Positions 32,926 through 42,438 are shown, counted from the stretch's first letter. The stretch is DNA of 64,000 nt from Lacibacter sp. H375 (GCF_037892425.1 NZ_JBBKTT010000001.1:1364001-1428000); one strand, 5' to 3'. Notes: generated by a model from the letters alone, not told the origin. Made by a program: numbers and translations.

Positions 32926-34593
32926 ATGAATTGGTTTATAAAACTTCTCACGGAAGAAAGTATTCCTCAAACCGTGATCATCTATGGAATTGTCATCGCT
33001 ATCGGTATCTGGCTGGGCCGCTTGAAAATTTTCGGCATTTCGTTGGGCGTCACCTGGATATTATTTATGGGGTTGGCCGTATCTTATTTCGGTATACACA
33101 TTAATAAGGAAACAGAGCATTTCTTAAAAGAGTTCGGCTTAATTCTATTTGTTTACTCAATAGGCCTGCAGGTGGGGCCGGGTTTCTTTTCGTCACTTAA
33201 AAAGAATGCAGCTGTTACTAATGGATTAGCAGCAATGGTAGTTTTTTTGGGTGTACTCATTGTAGTTGCCTTTTATTTCCTGTTGCAGCAACCAATCACC
33301 ACACTTACCGGTGTAATGAGTGGTGCAGTTACTAATACACCTGGTCTTGGTGCGGCACAGGCTGCTGCAAAAGATCTGCATCTTGCTGCAAACGACACTT
33401 CATTTATCACATTAGCATACGCAGTAGTTTATCCCTTTGGTGTATTTGGCATCATTGGAGCAATCCTGATTTTGAAAGCGGTGTTTCGGGTGAACCTCGA
33501 TAAAGAACGGGAATTGCACCGTAAGCTTGACGTGATCAAATCAAACAAACCTGTCTCCATTCATTTGGTAATGCAGAATAAACAACTGATCGGCAAACCG
33601 CTTCGTACAATTTTTGAGTTGTTGAAAGAGCCCATTGTTGTTTCAAGATTATTTCACAACGGAACAGTTGTTACGCCAACACCACAAACACATTTAGGGG
33701 AGAATGATGTATTGCTGATTGTTGCACATAAAGATCAGCTGGATGTGTTGAAGATGATCATTGGCGAAGAAAGTAAAATGAATCTGAAAGAGATTCCGCA
33801 AAACGAATTGATCTCACGCATCGTTGTGGTAACACAGGCCGATGTTACGCATAGAAGGTTGGGTGATATTGCTGCATTGCATCAACACGATTTTACATTA
33901 ACACGTTTAAGTCGTGCAGGGGTGGAGATGGTGGCACACGGCGATATTGTGTTACAACTCGGAGATCAACTGAAAGTAGTTGGTACAAAAGAAGGTGTTG
34001 ATCTTGTTACGAAAACGATCGGTAATCAGTTGAAGCGCCTTGATGTGCCTGATCTGGCACCCATCTTTATTGGTATTGTAGCTGGTGTATTGCTGGGCAG
34101 TATTCCCATGTTCTTCTTTAATATGCCGGTACCGGTGAAGATCGGTTTGGCAGGGGGGCCGCTGATCATTGCTTTATTGTTGAGCCGTTACGGCGGTAAG
34201 CTTTATTTGAATCAATATACTACCTACAGTGCCAACTTAATGCTGCGTGAATTAGGCATCAGTTTATTCCTTGCCAGCGTAGGCTTAAGCAGCGGAGCTA
34301 ATTTGCAAACAGCATTATCCGGTAACAATGCGTGGTTATGGATCGTGATGGGACTTACTATTACGATTGTTCCACTGTTGATCGTTGGCATGATCGCTCA
34401 CTACGTATTTCGTAAAACATTTTTTGAAGTGTGTGGATTGCTTTCAGGTGCAAGTACCGATCCGCCTGCATTGGCATTCTCAGCACAGTTAGCAAAAAAT
34501 GAAGTGGCCTCTGTTACGTATGCAACAGTTTATCCGTTAACAATGATCTTACGGATCATTGCAGCGCAATTGCTGATCTTGTTCTTGTCCTGA
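32926..34593 (+). CDS. AspT/YidE-type transporter with two TrkA_C domains
   Basis: The 555-residue membrane protein has the internal duplication of the AspT/YidE/YbjL family: an N-terminal set of about five helices (to 190), two TrkA-C-like cytoplasmic domains (about 200-285 and 290-375), and a second set of helices (385-555). The duplicated motifs GVMSGAVTNTPGLGAAQAA (near 135-153) and GLLSGASTDPPALAFSAQ (near 508-525) are diagnostic. Family members exchange aspartate and alanine (AspT) or have unknown anion substrates. The ATG at 32926 (MNWFIKLL) is preferred over the upstream frame start. A two-way terminator follows. Confidence 0.9.
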   Translation: MNWFIKLLTEESIPQTVIIYGIVIAIGIWLGRLKIFGISLGVTWILFMGLAVSYFGIHINKETEHFLKEFGLILFVYSIGLQVGPGFFSSLKKNAAVTNGLAAMVVFLGVLIVVAFYFLLQQPITTLTGVMSGAVTNTPGLGAAQAAAKDLHLAANDTSFITLAYAVVYPFGVFGIIGAILILKAVFRVNLDKERELHRKLDVIKSNKPVSIHLVMQNKQLIGKPLRTIFELLKEPIVVSRLFHNGTVVTPTPQTHLGENDVLLIVAHKDQLDVLKMIIGEESKMNLKEIPQNELISRIVVVTQADVTHRRLGDIAALHQHDFTLTRLSRAGVEMVAHGDIVLQLGDQLKVVGTKEGVDLVTKTIGNQLKRLDVPDLAPIFIGIVAGVLLGSIPMFFFNMPVPVKIGLAGGPLIIALLLSRYGGKLYLNQYTTYSANLMLRELGISLFLASVGLSSGANLQTALSGNNAWLWIVMGLTITIVPLLIVGMIAHYVFRKTFFEVCGLLSGASTDPPALAFSAQLAKNEVASVTYATVYPLTMILRIIAAQLLILFLS

Positions 34594-34645
34594 AAAACAG
34601 AAAATAAAACCGTCTACTATTGATGATGTATAGGTTTAAAAACCA

Positions 34646-34680
34646 AAAACCCCGACATTTCTGTCGGGGTTTTGTTTTTA
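34646..34680. terminator. Two-way terminator
   Basis: AAAACCCCGACA (34646-34657) pairs perfectly with TGTCGGGGTTTT (34662-34673) around TTTC, with more T after. It serves the transporter gene and the convergent M28 peptidase gene. Confidence 0.93.
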
Positions 34681-34695
34681 TCTCAATTCAATGAA

Positions 34696-36159
34696 TTATC
34701 TCGGAGGAACATTCAACGGAATATCTCTTACAAACATGTTATTTCTGTTAGCTGCATCCCATGCAAGGAAGAACACCAAACGTGTGCGTTTCTCATGCAG
34801 ATCGTAATTGATCTTATCAGGTGTATCGCTTGGTTTGTGATAATCTTTATGAATGCCATCAAAGAAAAATACAATCGGAACTCCCTTCGCTGCAAAGTTG
34901 TAATGATCGCTGCGGTAGTATAAGCGATTCGGATCTTTTGGATCATTGTATTTTCTGTCGGTAATAATTTTGATGTACATATTGTTGATGCTGTCAACAA
35001 AACGTGGCAACTCACTGCTGAGTTTATCATCACCAATTAAGTAAACATGATTGTTTGTATCGAGTGATTTGATATTATCATCTTTACGTCCGATCATATC
35101 AATATTGATATCGATGCTTGTTTTTTCTAATGGAAACACAGGATGATCTGCGTAGTAAGCACTTCCCCACAAACCTTTTTCTTCGCCACTTACGGCTAAA
35201 AATAAAATGCTACGGCGTGGTCCTTTGCCTGCTGCTTTTGCTTTTGCAAATGCTTCAGCAACTTCCAACACACCAACAGTACCACTGCCATCATCATCAG
35301 CACCCGGATGAAGTTTGCCATTGATAATACCCACATGATCGTAGTGTGCAGAAATAATGATCCACTCATCTTTCTTATCTGTTCCTTCGATCATACCTAA
35401 CACATTTGATGCCTGTGTGATCTCTGTTTCTTTACGGAAATCAAGCATCAGTTCTGTGGCCACTGTTTTTGTTTCAAGTGTTTGTGATTTCGCATTTGCG
35501 AAATCGCCTTTTAATAAAGTTTCGCCTACAGCTTCAGAAACACGAACTACCAATGGGGTTTGACGGCTGCGGTATAAACTGAATGTTAAACGACCAGCAC
35601 GTGGTGAAGGTTGTTTGTCAATATTGTTCACCACAAATAAAATAGCAGCCGGTTGACGGCTGTACAGTTTATTGATATCATTAAATGCAGGAAGTTGTGT
35701 GCCGTTCTTTGCAACGATCACCACTGCTTTACCACGGATATCAGTTGTTGTATCAACCTTGCTCATATAAACCACTTCACTGAAGAACTGTTGTGAAGTG
35801 ATAACGCTGTTCAGAGTTGCTGAAAAGTCTTTTCCAAATTCAAATTTCTTTCCATCTACTGCTACAGTTGCATCTTTCAATGTGTCTTTGTACAAAGGAT
35901 AGAACTGTTCATAGTTGCCATTGTTGGCCGGTGCAATACCAATACGCTGAAACTGTTGTTTCAAATATTCGGCTGCTTTGCGTTGACCTGCAGTACCAGT
36001 TTCTCTTCCTTCCATTTCCGGTCCGGCAAGGATGTAGAGATGGGTTTTAAGATCATTTTCAGTAATGGTTTTCGAAAACTGTTCAGCCGTTTTGTTTTTC
36101 TTTTGGGCCGATACGGAGAAGGCAAGCAAACTAAGTGCTGCCAGTAAGAATGTCCTCAT
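34696..36159 (-). CDS. M28 family zinc peptidase
   Basis: The 487-residue exported protein has a signal peptide (MRTFLLAALSLLAFSVSA) and a PA-like inserted region (about 150-235) ahead of the M28 peptidase domain (about 255-470). Zinc and catalytic motifs are HYDHVG, HPGADDDGSGT, SGEEKGLWGS, DMIGR and SDHYNFAAKGVP. Such enzymes are di-zinc aminopeptidases acting on peptides in the periplasm or outside the cell. Length and layout are standard for Bacteroidota members. The start is ATG 36159. It ends next to a shared terminator and lies downstream of rpiB, with a hairpin between them. Confidence 0.92.
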   Translation of the reverse strand: MRTFLLAALSLLAFSVSAQKKNKTAEQFSKTITENDLKTHLYILAGPEMEGRETGTAGQRKAAEYLKQQFQRIGIAPANNGNYEQFYPLYKDTLKDATVAVDGKKFEFGKDFSATLNSVITSQQFFSEVVYMSKVDTTTDIRGKAVVIVAKNGTQLPAFNDINKLYSRQPAAILFVVNNIDKQPSPRAGRLTFSLYRSRQTPLVVRVSEAVGETLLKGDFANAKSQTLETKTVATELMLDFRKETEITQASNVLGMIEGTDKKDEWIIISAHYDHVGIINGKLHPGADDDGSGTVGVLEVAEAFAKAKAAGKGPRRSILFLAVSGEEKGLWGSAYYADHPVFPLEKTSIDINIDMIGRKDDNIKSLDTNNHVYLIGDDKLSSELPRFVDSINNMYIKIITDRKYNDPKDPNRLYYRSDHYNFAAKGVPIVFFFDGIHKDYHKPSDTPDKINYDLHEKRTRLVFFLAWDAANRNNMFVRDIPLNVPPR

Positions 36160-36191
36160 GCTTTATTTTTTTAGAATGCCGAATATAAAAG

Positions 36192-36213
36192 AAAATCCCG
36201 CCATTGGCGGGAT
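36192..36213 (-). terminator. Terminator of rpiB
   Basis: ATCCCGCC and GGCGGGAT (8 bp, ATT loop, 36195-36213); on the minus strand TTTTCTTTT follows. Confidence 0.85.
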
Positions 36214-36246
36214 AGATATATGAGCGGTTGCGTAAGTAGTCAATTA

Positions 36247-36684
36247 TCAGGCACAGGCAATTTTACCAACTCTCAGTCCATGACGGCCACCTTCAAATTC
36301 AGTCGTCATAAAGGTATCCACCATTTTTTCAGCATCACCCTCACGAACAAAACGTGCAGGAATACAAATGATATTTGCGTTGTTGTGTGCACGAACCAAT
36401 TGAGCAATTTCTTCGCCCCAGCAAAGACCGGCACGAATACCCTGGTGTTTGTTTGCTGTGATGGCAACACCGTTAGCACTGCCGCACAACAAAATACCAA
36501 AGGCAGCCTCGCCATTCTCAACAGCTGAAGCAACAGGATGAGCAAAGTCTGGATAATCAACACTGTCTTTTGAGTAAGTGCCGAAATCTTTGAAAGCAAT
36601 GCCCTTACCTTCAAGATAAGAAATCAGGTCTTCTTTGTAATCGAACCCTGCATGATCGCAACCAATAGCAACGGGCTTACTCAT
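36247..36684 (-). CDS. rpiB: Ribose 5-phosphate isomerase B
   Basis: The 145-residue enzyme interconverts ribose 5-phosphate and ribulose 5-phosphate in the pentose phosphate pathway. The N-terminal IGCDHAGFDYKEDLI, the active-site region DYPDFAHPVA (near 41-50), GILLCGSANGVAITANK (near 62-78, active-site Cys about 66) and NANIICIPAR are all characteristic of RpiB/LacAB. I take the ATG at 36684 (MSKPVAIGCDH), which matches the usual family length; an ATG five codons upstream (36699) is possible. A -7 box is at 36730-36737. Confidence 0.93.
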   Translation of the reverse strand: MSKPVAIGCDHAGFDYKEDLISYLEGKGIAFKDFGTYSKDSVDYPDFAHPVASAVENGEAAFGILLCGSANGVAITANKHQGIRAGLCWGEEIAQLVRAHNNANIICIPARFVREGDAEKMVDTFMTTEFEGGRHGLRVGKIACA

Positions 36685-36729
36685 ATCGAAAATTTGCATA
36701 TCGAATAGTTTAAAATTGATGATCTTTTA

Positions 36730-36737
36730 CAAAGGTA
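36730..36737 (-). promoter_or_regulatory. Promoter -7 box of rpiB
   Basis: TACCTTTG on the minus strand matches TAnnTTTG; the leader to the ATG at 36684 would be about 40 bases. Confidence 0.5.
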
Positions 36738-36797
36738 GCACCTCTGTTTAAGTTGTAGACAATATCAATTATTCATTTTAAAATTATCCATTAAGAA

Positions 36798-37679
36798 CTA
36801 ACTCCACTCTTCAATATCTTCTTGCTTGATCTGGCGTCTGTAAATACGCATACTCAGCATAATGCTGAATTCATACAAACCATACAAAGGAATGGTCACC
36901 AATGCAAGACTGAATGGATCGGTTGATGGCGTGATGATGGCCGCCATAATAATGATCACTACGAATGCATACTTGCGGATCTTGCGAAGAGTAATAGGCG
37001 TAAGCATGCCCACTTTTGTAAGCAGCATCACTACTACCGGCAACTGGAATAACAAACCCACACCAACAGTTAAGTATATCAGGTTTTCAAAATAATCGCT
37101 GATGGTTGGACGAAACTCGATTAATGGACTGAGTGAATAGTTTGAATAAAAATTTACCATGAACGGTGTGAGAACAAAATAACCAAACGCCACTCCAAGG
37201 AAAAACAAAGAAGATATCCAGAAGATAGCACCGGTTGTGCCGCTGCGTTCTTTATCGTTCAACGCCGGACGAACGAATTTCCAGATCTCCCAAAAGATAT
37301 AAGGGAAGGCTAAAATGAAACCTGAAGTAAAACCAACTGTGAACGTAGTAAGGAATTGTTCCGTCATGGCATTACTCTGGAACTTAATGCTGAAATCAGA
37401 AAGGCAAAGAGCATCAACATGCATCCATTTCCCAAGATCACACAACCAACGGTAGGTGATAAAATCTTTATGTGCCGGTCCCATAAAAATATTATTCACC
37501 ACATAATCGATATTGAACAATACAATAAGGGAAGCAATAATAATGGCAATAACGGCACGCACCACGTGCCAACGCAGTTCTTCGAGGTGATCAATAAAAC
37601 TCATTTCAGCTTTTTCTTCGCCTCTTGCACCACGGATGCGTTGTATAATTGATCTGCGTTCTGATTTTGTTTCGGCCAC
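36798..37679 (-). CDS. tatC: Sec-independent protein translocase TatC, GTG start
   Basis: TatC is the core membrane receptor of the twin-arginine export pathway. The family signature MSFIDHLEELRWH (near 26-38) opens six helices; FVRPAL, SSLFFLGVAFGYFVLTPF and the late GLLFQLPVVVMLLTKVGMLTP loop are also typical. I place the start at a GTG (37679), giving 293 residues beginning VAETKSERRSIIQRIRGARG. Reasons: a -7 promoter box at 37698-37705 lies 18 bases upstream, and Bacteroidota TatC proteins commonly carry such a basic lead-in. The ATG at 37604 would give a shorter but still functional-looking form. No tatA/B gene is in the window. Confidence 0.92.
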   Translation of the reverse strand: MAETKSERRSIIQRIRGARGEEKAEMSFIDHLEELRWHVVRAVIAIIIASLIVLFNIDYVVNNIFMGPAHKDFITYRWLCDLGKWMHVDALCLSDFSIKFQSNAMTEQFLTTFTVGFTSGFILAFPYIFWEIWKFVRPALNDKERSGTTGAIFWISSLFFLGVAFGYFVLTPFMVNFYSNYSLSPLIEFRPTISDYFENLIYLTVGVGLLFQLPVVVMLLTKVGMLTPITLRKIRKYAFVVIIIMAAIITPSTDPFSLALVTIPLYGLYEFSIMLSMRIYRRQIKQEDIEEWS

Positions 37680-37697
37680 GGTTAATGATTTCAGTTG

Positions 37698-37705
37698 CAA
37701 ATGTA
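37698..37705 (-). promoter_or_regulatory. Promoter -7 box of tatC
   Basis: TACATTTG on the minus strand fits TAnnTTTG and supports a start at GTG 37679. Confidence 0.5.
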
Positions 37706-37728
37706 ACCCGAAATGGATGAGCAAAAAA

Positions 37729-37791
37729 AGGGTTGCCAACCTTTCAACAATTCCTCTGCACCTGCGGGAATAAATCCAGGTTGGCAACCCT
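37729..37791. repeat. Palindromic REP-like element
   Basis: AGGGTTGCCAACCT (37729-37742) and AGGTTGGCAACCCT (37778-37791) are perfect 14-base inverted arms; each arm is itself nearly palindromic (GGTTGCCAACC). The 35-base middle holds CACCTGCGGG. It lies between the tatC promoter and the terminator of the metalloprotease gene. Confidence 0.7.
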
Positions 37792-37800
37792 GATACGACC

Positions 37801-37830
37801 ACAAAAAAAGCGGTCCACAAGGACCGCTTT
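37801..37830 (-). terminator. Terminator of the zinc metalloprotease gene
   Basis: AAAGCGGTCC and GGACCGCTTT form a perfect 10-bp stem with a 4-base loop; on the minus strand a T-run follows. Confidence 0.92.
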
Positions 37831-37851
37831 CAATCATCAGATAAAGTCTGT

Positions 37852-40443
37852 TTATTTTACAGCCAATGCTTTATCAATCAAAAATGTGAGCATGCTGCGG
37901 TGAGCACGTGTTTGCTCGTTCGGCGAAACGGCTGTAGCAAGCATGGTTCTTACCTTACGTAAAGTGTTGTAAGCAGCACTTTTTGAAGGGTTATCGAAAC
38001 CGGCTGGAGCTGCCACAATTGCTGCCGCACCCTTAACAAATTCTGTCTGCAGGTTTTGGCGGTACACATTTACTGCACCCGCTGCATCTGCTTTAAAGAT
38101 GGCATTCATAATGTCATTCATTACATCAGCCACGCTGTAAGTATTACCATACAATGCACTGTTGTTGATACGACGCAACGTAGTTGGGTGCAACAGTTGT
38201 GCAAGAATATTCGTTTGGAAATTCTGCACAAGTGAAGTGTGCTTAGGATCTTCAGGCGCACCGAAGAAATTATAACCACGACGCTGAACCTGCAGGTAAG
38301 GCAATAATTGCTGATCTGCTTCAAATGCATTTGGTGCAAATACATAAGTTGCCAGGAAGTTCATTGCTTTTTTCTGATAAGCAACCGGCGTGATCACAAA
38401 TGGTTTGCTGCCATTGTTCTGGCCGGGGAAACTTCTGTCAACCTGAACACCACCAATATAACGGCTGATGGCATTGGCCATTGAGAAACGTTGGCCGTTC
38501 AAAACATTGTAGCGGATCAATACTTCCTGGTAGCTCTTGTCGCCTTTCGCATATTTGCTTACCAGTTTACTCATAGCACTGTTCACAAATTTGATACGGT
38601 CTTCGCCATAAGCAACCATATCATTACTCATGTCATTGATCATAACACGTGGATCAATACCATTACCGGGGCTACGCATATCATCAGCATCATTACCAAA
38701 CGTAAGATTTGGTTCATGACTGCGACGGAGAATTTTATTCAGCTCTGTTTGCTCCTGGCTGGCAGGAAACTCACGGTAACCAAATTCAATTGCCCACAGA
38801 TCGTATGGTCCGGGTTTCATAGTGTAATAATCACCCTGCTTGCTTCTGTCGCTATTTATATTGATGGAAGGATAATCCATTACAGAACCCTGCAATCCTA
38901 ATTTTTGTGTGATAGCAGTGTTATGTACTTCTGCCGGGCTCAGCATCTGGCTGGCTTTCATGTTATGGTTCAAACCAAGGGTATGACCCATTTCATGCAG
39001 AATGAGATAATACAAAAACTGTTCGTGTGCTTTTCTCACTTCTCCGGGAGGAGCATCAGCAGTTGTAATAAGTGTTGAGCCTGCCATGTATTGTTTTGCC
39101 AACTCACTGCCAATAGTGCAGGTAGCCCAATGCTTGCGCATGTGCGATGGCATGTTCTCCATCATTTGCTGTTGCAGATTGAGCGTTACAGCAGCTGCAT
39201 TGTTCTCTTCTGTTACATCGAGGAAAGGAGTTTCAGCACCGCTTGCCCACTCAATGGTAATATCGCTGCCAAGAATCTGACCTGTTTTTGGATTTACAAA
39301 ACTGGGTCCGATGGCTCCATAAGGAGGATAAGGAGACGATACCCAACGGATCACATTGTAACGGATATCTGAAGGATCCCAAGTAGCATCATCAGGCATG
39401 ATCTTCATCACCACTGCGTTTTTGAAACCTGCTTTTTCAAACGCTTCGTTCCAGCGTTCGCCTGCTGCTTTTACAATTTCACGGTATTCAACAGGGGTTG
39501 TGTTTTCTACCCAGAATGTGATCGGTTCAACCGGTTCGCTCAATGCCGCAGAAGGATCTTTCTTCTTCAAATGCCAGCGGTTGATCATATCACGATAGTT
39601 GATGATCTCGTTCGAAGTAAGATCATCCACTTCCTGTGTAAAGAAACCAACACGAGGATCATCGAAACGTGGTTTGTAATCGTTCACCGGCATTTCAATA
39701 AATGTGTGCTGGAGTTTGATGCGCACAAAACGGGCATCAGTAATATCTTTTCCACCCTGGTTGAAAGGCATCGGGTTATCGTAAGCCAAGTCAACAACTA
39801 CATCGCTGTTGTTGGGATAAGAACGGATATTGCTGTACTTGCTTTTTGTTGGATTGTAACCGCCAAGATTAAAAACAGCTCCCGGAGGAATGGTGGGAGG
39901 GAAAATCGGTTTCACCGGATCGAGTTTATCACTCAGGAATAATTGATCAACACTTACCAGGTAACCGCTTGAATCTTCTGCACCTACTTTATCAGCATAA
40001 AAAACCGCATCGGCCACATCTACATTAGCAGCTTTGCTTACTGCGTTTTTTGAATCGTAGTAGAAGTTGGTGTTTACGGTAGAGAATTCAATCTTGTCAT
40101 AGGCCTTTTTCATTTTAAACACCAGTGTTGCACGGTGCATACCCTGATGAAGGAATAAACTGGTTGGGCCGCTGAGGGAGAAACTCTGGTAAATAAAATC
40201 TTTGTTCAACTGATCTTTCCTGATGTACATCTGTACACTGCCAGTTACGGTATCCTGGTAAAGAGTAAACAGGCCGGAATGTTTTTTACTTGCTTTTACT
40301 TTGTCGGTAATACCGGCAGGTTTTGGGGGAGCCTTTTTTGTTGTGTCAGCGGGAGCGGGTGCTCCGGGTTTTGCTTGGGCTGAAATTTCGGTGCCCAGTA
40401 ACAAACAAACAGCTGATAAGGCTAATGCGAAACGCTTGTTCAT
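37852..40443 (-). CDS. Exported zinc-dependent metalloprotease (DUF5117/DUF4953 type)
   Basis: The 863-residue protein has a signal peptide (MNKRFALALSAVCLLLGTEISA), a Pro/Lys-rich spacer, the DUF5117 region (about 85-290) and the DUF4953 metalloprotease region (about 400-740). The metzincin-type zinc site is HEMGHTLGLNH with His483, Glu484, His487 and His493. The family is abundant in Bacteroidota and thought to act on proteins outside the cytoplasm; specific substrates are not known to me. It ends without a T9SS sorting domain, so it is probably periplasmic or outer-membrane attached. It is a single gene with a strong terminator. Confidence 0.92.
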   Translation of the reverse strand: MNKRFALALSAVCLLLGTEISAQAKPGAPAPADTTKKAPPKPAGITDKVKASKKHSGLFTLYQDTVTGSVQMYIRKDQLNKDFIYQSFSLSGPTSLFLHQGMHRATLVFKMKKAYDKIEFSTVNTNFYYDSKNAVSKAANVDVADAVFYADKVGAEDSSGYLVSVDQLFLSDKLDPVKPIFPPTIPPGAVFNLGGYNPTKSKYSNIRSYPNNSDVVVDLAYDNPMPFNQGGKDITDARFVRIKLQHTFIEMPVNDYKPRFDDPRVGFFTQEVDDLTSNEIINYRDMINRWHLKKKDPSAALSEPVEPITFWVENTTPVEYREIVKAAGERWNEAFEKAGFKNAVVMKIMPDDATWDPSDIRYNVIRWVSSPYPPYGAIGPSFVNPKTGQILGSDITIEWASGAETPFLDVTEENNAAAVTLNLQQQMMENMPSHMRKHWATCTIGSELAKQYMAGSTLITTADAPPGEVRKAHEQFLYYLILHEMGHTLGLNHNMKASQMLSPAEVHNTAITQKLGLQGSVMDYPSININSDRSKQGDYYTMKPGPYDLWAIEFGYREFPASQEQTELNKILRRSHEPNLTFGNDADDMRSPGNGIDPRVMINDMSNDMVAYGEDRIKFVNSAMSKLVSKYAKGDKSYQEVLIRYNVLNGQRFSMANAISRYIGGVQVDRSFPGQNNGSKPFVITPVAYQKKAMNFLATYVFAPNAFEADQQLLPYLQVQRRGYNFFGAPEDPKHTSLVQNFQTNILAQLLHPTTLRRINNSALYGNTYSVADVMNDIMNAIFKADAAGAVNVYRQNLQTEFVKGAAAIVAAPAGFDNPSKSAAYNTLRKVRTMLATAVSPNEQTRAHRSMLTFLIDKALAVK

Positions 40444-40554
40444 AATTCTTGTTTTGTTGTTAACTGATAAGAAAAGGTAAAATAAAGTTTTCGTAGATGG
40501 GCGGGGTTTGTATAAGCGGACAAAGCTTCCTGTAACTGGTTATTACGAATGAAA

Positions 40555-41817
40555 TCAGCGTAGGACTTTCATTTTTACAGTCTCAATTCTTGTTTCGCTT
40601 ACGGAGAGGATATCAAACTCGTAGTCGTCAATAATGATACGGTCTTTTGCAACAGGTATGGTTTCATGGTGTTCAACAATATAGCCCGATAAGGTTTCGG
40701 CATCGCTTTCTTCCTTAAACTCGAGATTGTATTTTTCGGCGAGATAATCTGTTTCCAGGCGGCCACTGAAAATAAATTCATTGTCGGAAAGTTGTTTTTC
40801 AACAAACTCTTCAATGTCGTACTCGTCCTGAATTTCCCCAAAAATTTCTTCCAGCAAATCTTCCATGGTTACAATACCGCTGGTGCCGCCAAACTCATCA
40901 ACCACCCACGCAATACTTTTGCGTTCACGGGTAAATTGGCTGATTAGATCGGTAAGCCCCATGCTTTCAGGTACGGCAGGGATCGGTAATAAAATTGATT
41001 TGATGTCTTCCGGTTTTCGAAACAGATCGAGCTGGTGAACGTAACCAAGAATATTGTCGATGTTACCTTCGTACACAATGAGTTTGCTGAGTTTAGTTTC
41101 TACAAACTTTTGTTTTACTTCTTCAACACTGGCCGACGATTCGACACCAATGATCTCTTTACGTGGAATTAAACACTCACGCACTTTTACACCGGGCAAC
41201 GATAATGCATTTTCAAATAATTCCGTATTGATGTCTTGTGATTCCTCGTTATCGTCTTTTCCCTGTTGAATAAAATGTTCAAGGTCAACTTTTGTGAATG
41301 CTTCTTTCTTATCACTGATCCGCACATCAAATAAGTATTTCAGTATCCATTCGGCCAAACCAACAAATAAGGAAGCCACAGGAGAAAATATGCTGTAAAG
41401 TAAACTAACGATGCGTGCAAAAAACGAAAGAACAGAGTTGCTTTTTTTACGGAAGACGGATTTAAATACAACCTGTATCAACAAGGCAAGCAAACCCGAA
41501 GTAAATAACTCGATGGTAATGCGCAAAAAAGCCGAATTGCGGATAGGTGTTGGCATCTGTTTCCATAACGGATCAAAGAAACGGTTCACCAACAATACAA
41601 ATACCACCAATGATAATGTTACTGCAACGAGTAAAGCACCAATAAAACGGCTTTGATTTTCGATAAAGAAACTAAGGATGCGGCCACTTGCAACACCTTG
41701 TTTTTTCTTAAGCTCCACGGAGAAACGATTGAGCGAACCAAATGCTGTTTGCAATCCGGCAAAAAAGCCAACAAACAACATACTTACCCCGATCCATATC
41801 AATAACACCCAATTCAT
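40555..41817 (-). CDS. CNNM/CorC-type hemolysin family protein (GldE-like)
   Basis: The 420-residue protein has an N-terminal CNNM (DUF21) membrane domain (about 1-190, three to four helices), a CBS pair (about 210-330: PRKEIIGVESSASVEEV, then VVDEFGGTSGIVTMEDLLEEIFG near 303-326) and a C-terminal CorC/HlyC domain (about 345-418, ending TVKMKVL). Such proteins take part in Mg2+/Co2+ efflux or, as GldE in Flavobacteria, in gliding or T9SS function. No GldD or other gliding gene is adjacent, so I do not name it. The start is ATG 41817. It lies 42 bases downstream of gmk. Confidence 0.88.
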   Translation of the reverse strand: MNWVLLIWIGVSMLFVGFFAGLQTAFGSLNRFSVELKKKQGVASGRILSFFIENQSRFIGALLVAVTLSLVVFVLLVNRFFDPLWKQMPTPIRNSAFLRITIELFTSGLLALLIQVVFKSVFRKKSNSVLSFFARIVSLLYSIFSPVASLFVGLAEWILKYLFDVRISDKKEAFTKVDLEHFIQQGKDDNEESQDINTELFENALSLPGVKVRECLIPRKEIIGVESSASVEEVKQKFVETKLSKLIVYEGNIDNILGYVHQLDLFRKPEDIKSILLPIPAVPESMGLTDLISQFTRERKSIAWVVDEFGGTSGIVTMEDLLEEIFGEIQDEYDIEEFVEKQLSDNEFIFSGRLETDYLAEKYNLEFKEESDAETLSGYIVEHHETIPVAKDRIIIDDYEFDILSVSETRIETVKMKVLR

Positions 41818-41859
41818 AGTAATTAAAAATAGTGTTTTTGCAGGAATTACAAAGGCCGA

Positions 41860-42438
41860 TTACTCAGCCTTGATGAATGCCCCTACAATGGCCGTTGCTT
41901 CTGCAATAGCTTTTTCAAGATTGTCGTTAACGATCACGTGTTGAAACGAATGTTTAAAAGATATTTCGTAAGATGCTTTACTTACACGTGCCTGGAGTGA
42001 ATCGGATGTTTCTGTACCACGACTTTCTAACCTTCGCTTCAACTCTTCAATGGATGGCGGTTCAATGAAAATAGTGAGTATTTGTTTGGGATACAGGTCC
42101 TGAATATGAATAGCACCTTTTACATCAATATCAAGAACAGGAATTTGCCCATTGCTCCAGATACGTTTCATTTCCGATTTCAGTGTGCCGTAATAGTTTC
42201 CTTCATAAACCATTTCCCATTCCATAAATGCATCTTCATGAATTTTTTGCTGAAAAGCTTCGGTGCTCATGAAATGATAATCAACACCATCTTTTTCGTG
42301 GGCTCTCGGTTTACGGGTAGCTGCTGATATAGAGAACGCCAGTTGCGGGAAATTTTTCATCAATTGCCTTGTAATGGAAGTTTTTCCTGCACCTGAAGGA
42401 GCTGTAATGATGATGATCTTGTGGTATTCCTGTTCCAT
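41860..42438 (-). CDS. gmk: Guanylate kinase
   Basis: The 192-residue enzyme phosphorylates GMP to GDP with ATP. It shows the P-loop APSGAGKTS (near 10-18), the GMP-binding segment TRKPRAHEKDGVDYHFMS (near 40-57), EWEMVYEGNYYGTL and the IDVKGAIHI strand, plus the lid region RLESRGTETSDSLQARV. Length is normal. It starts at ATG 42438; a possible -7 box (TATTTTTG, minus strand, 42446-42453) lies 7 bases before it. The CNNM/CorC gene follows 42 bases later without a terminator and may be cotranscribed. Confidence 0.96.
   Translation of the reverse strand: MEQEYHKIIIITAPSGAGKTSITRQLMKNFPQLAFSISAATRKPRAHEKDGVDYHFMSTEAFQQKIHEDAFMEWEMVYEGNYYGTLKSEMKRIWSNGQIPVLDIDVKGAIHIQDLYPKQILTIFIEPPSIEELKRRLESRGTETSDSLQARVSKASYEISFKHSFQHVIVNDNLEKAIAEATAIVGAFIKAE

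Noticed and set aside
40555-41817. Naming this gene gldE.
   Set aside because: Domain order fits, but the gliding partner gldD is not adjacent and CNNM/CorC paralogues are common.
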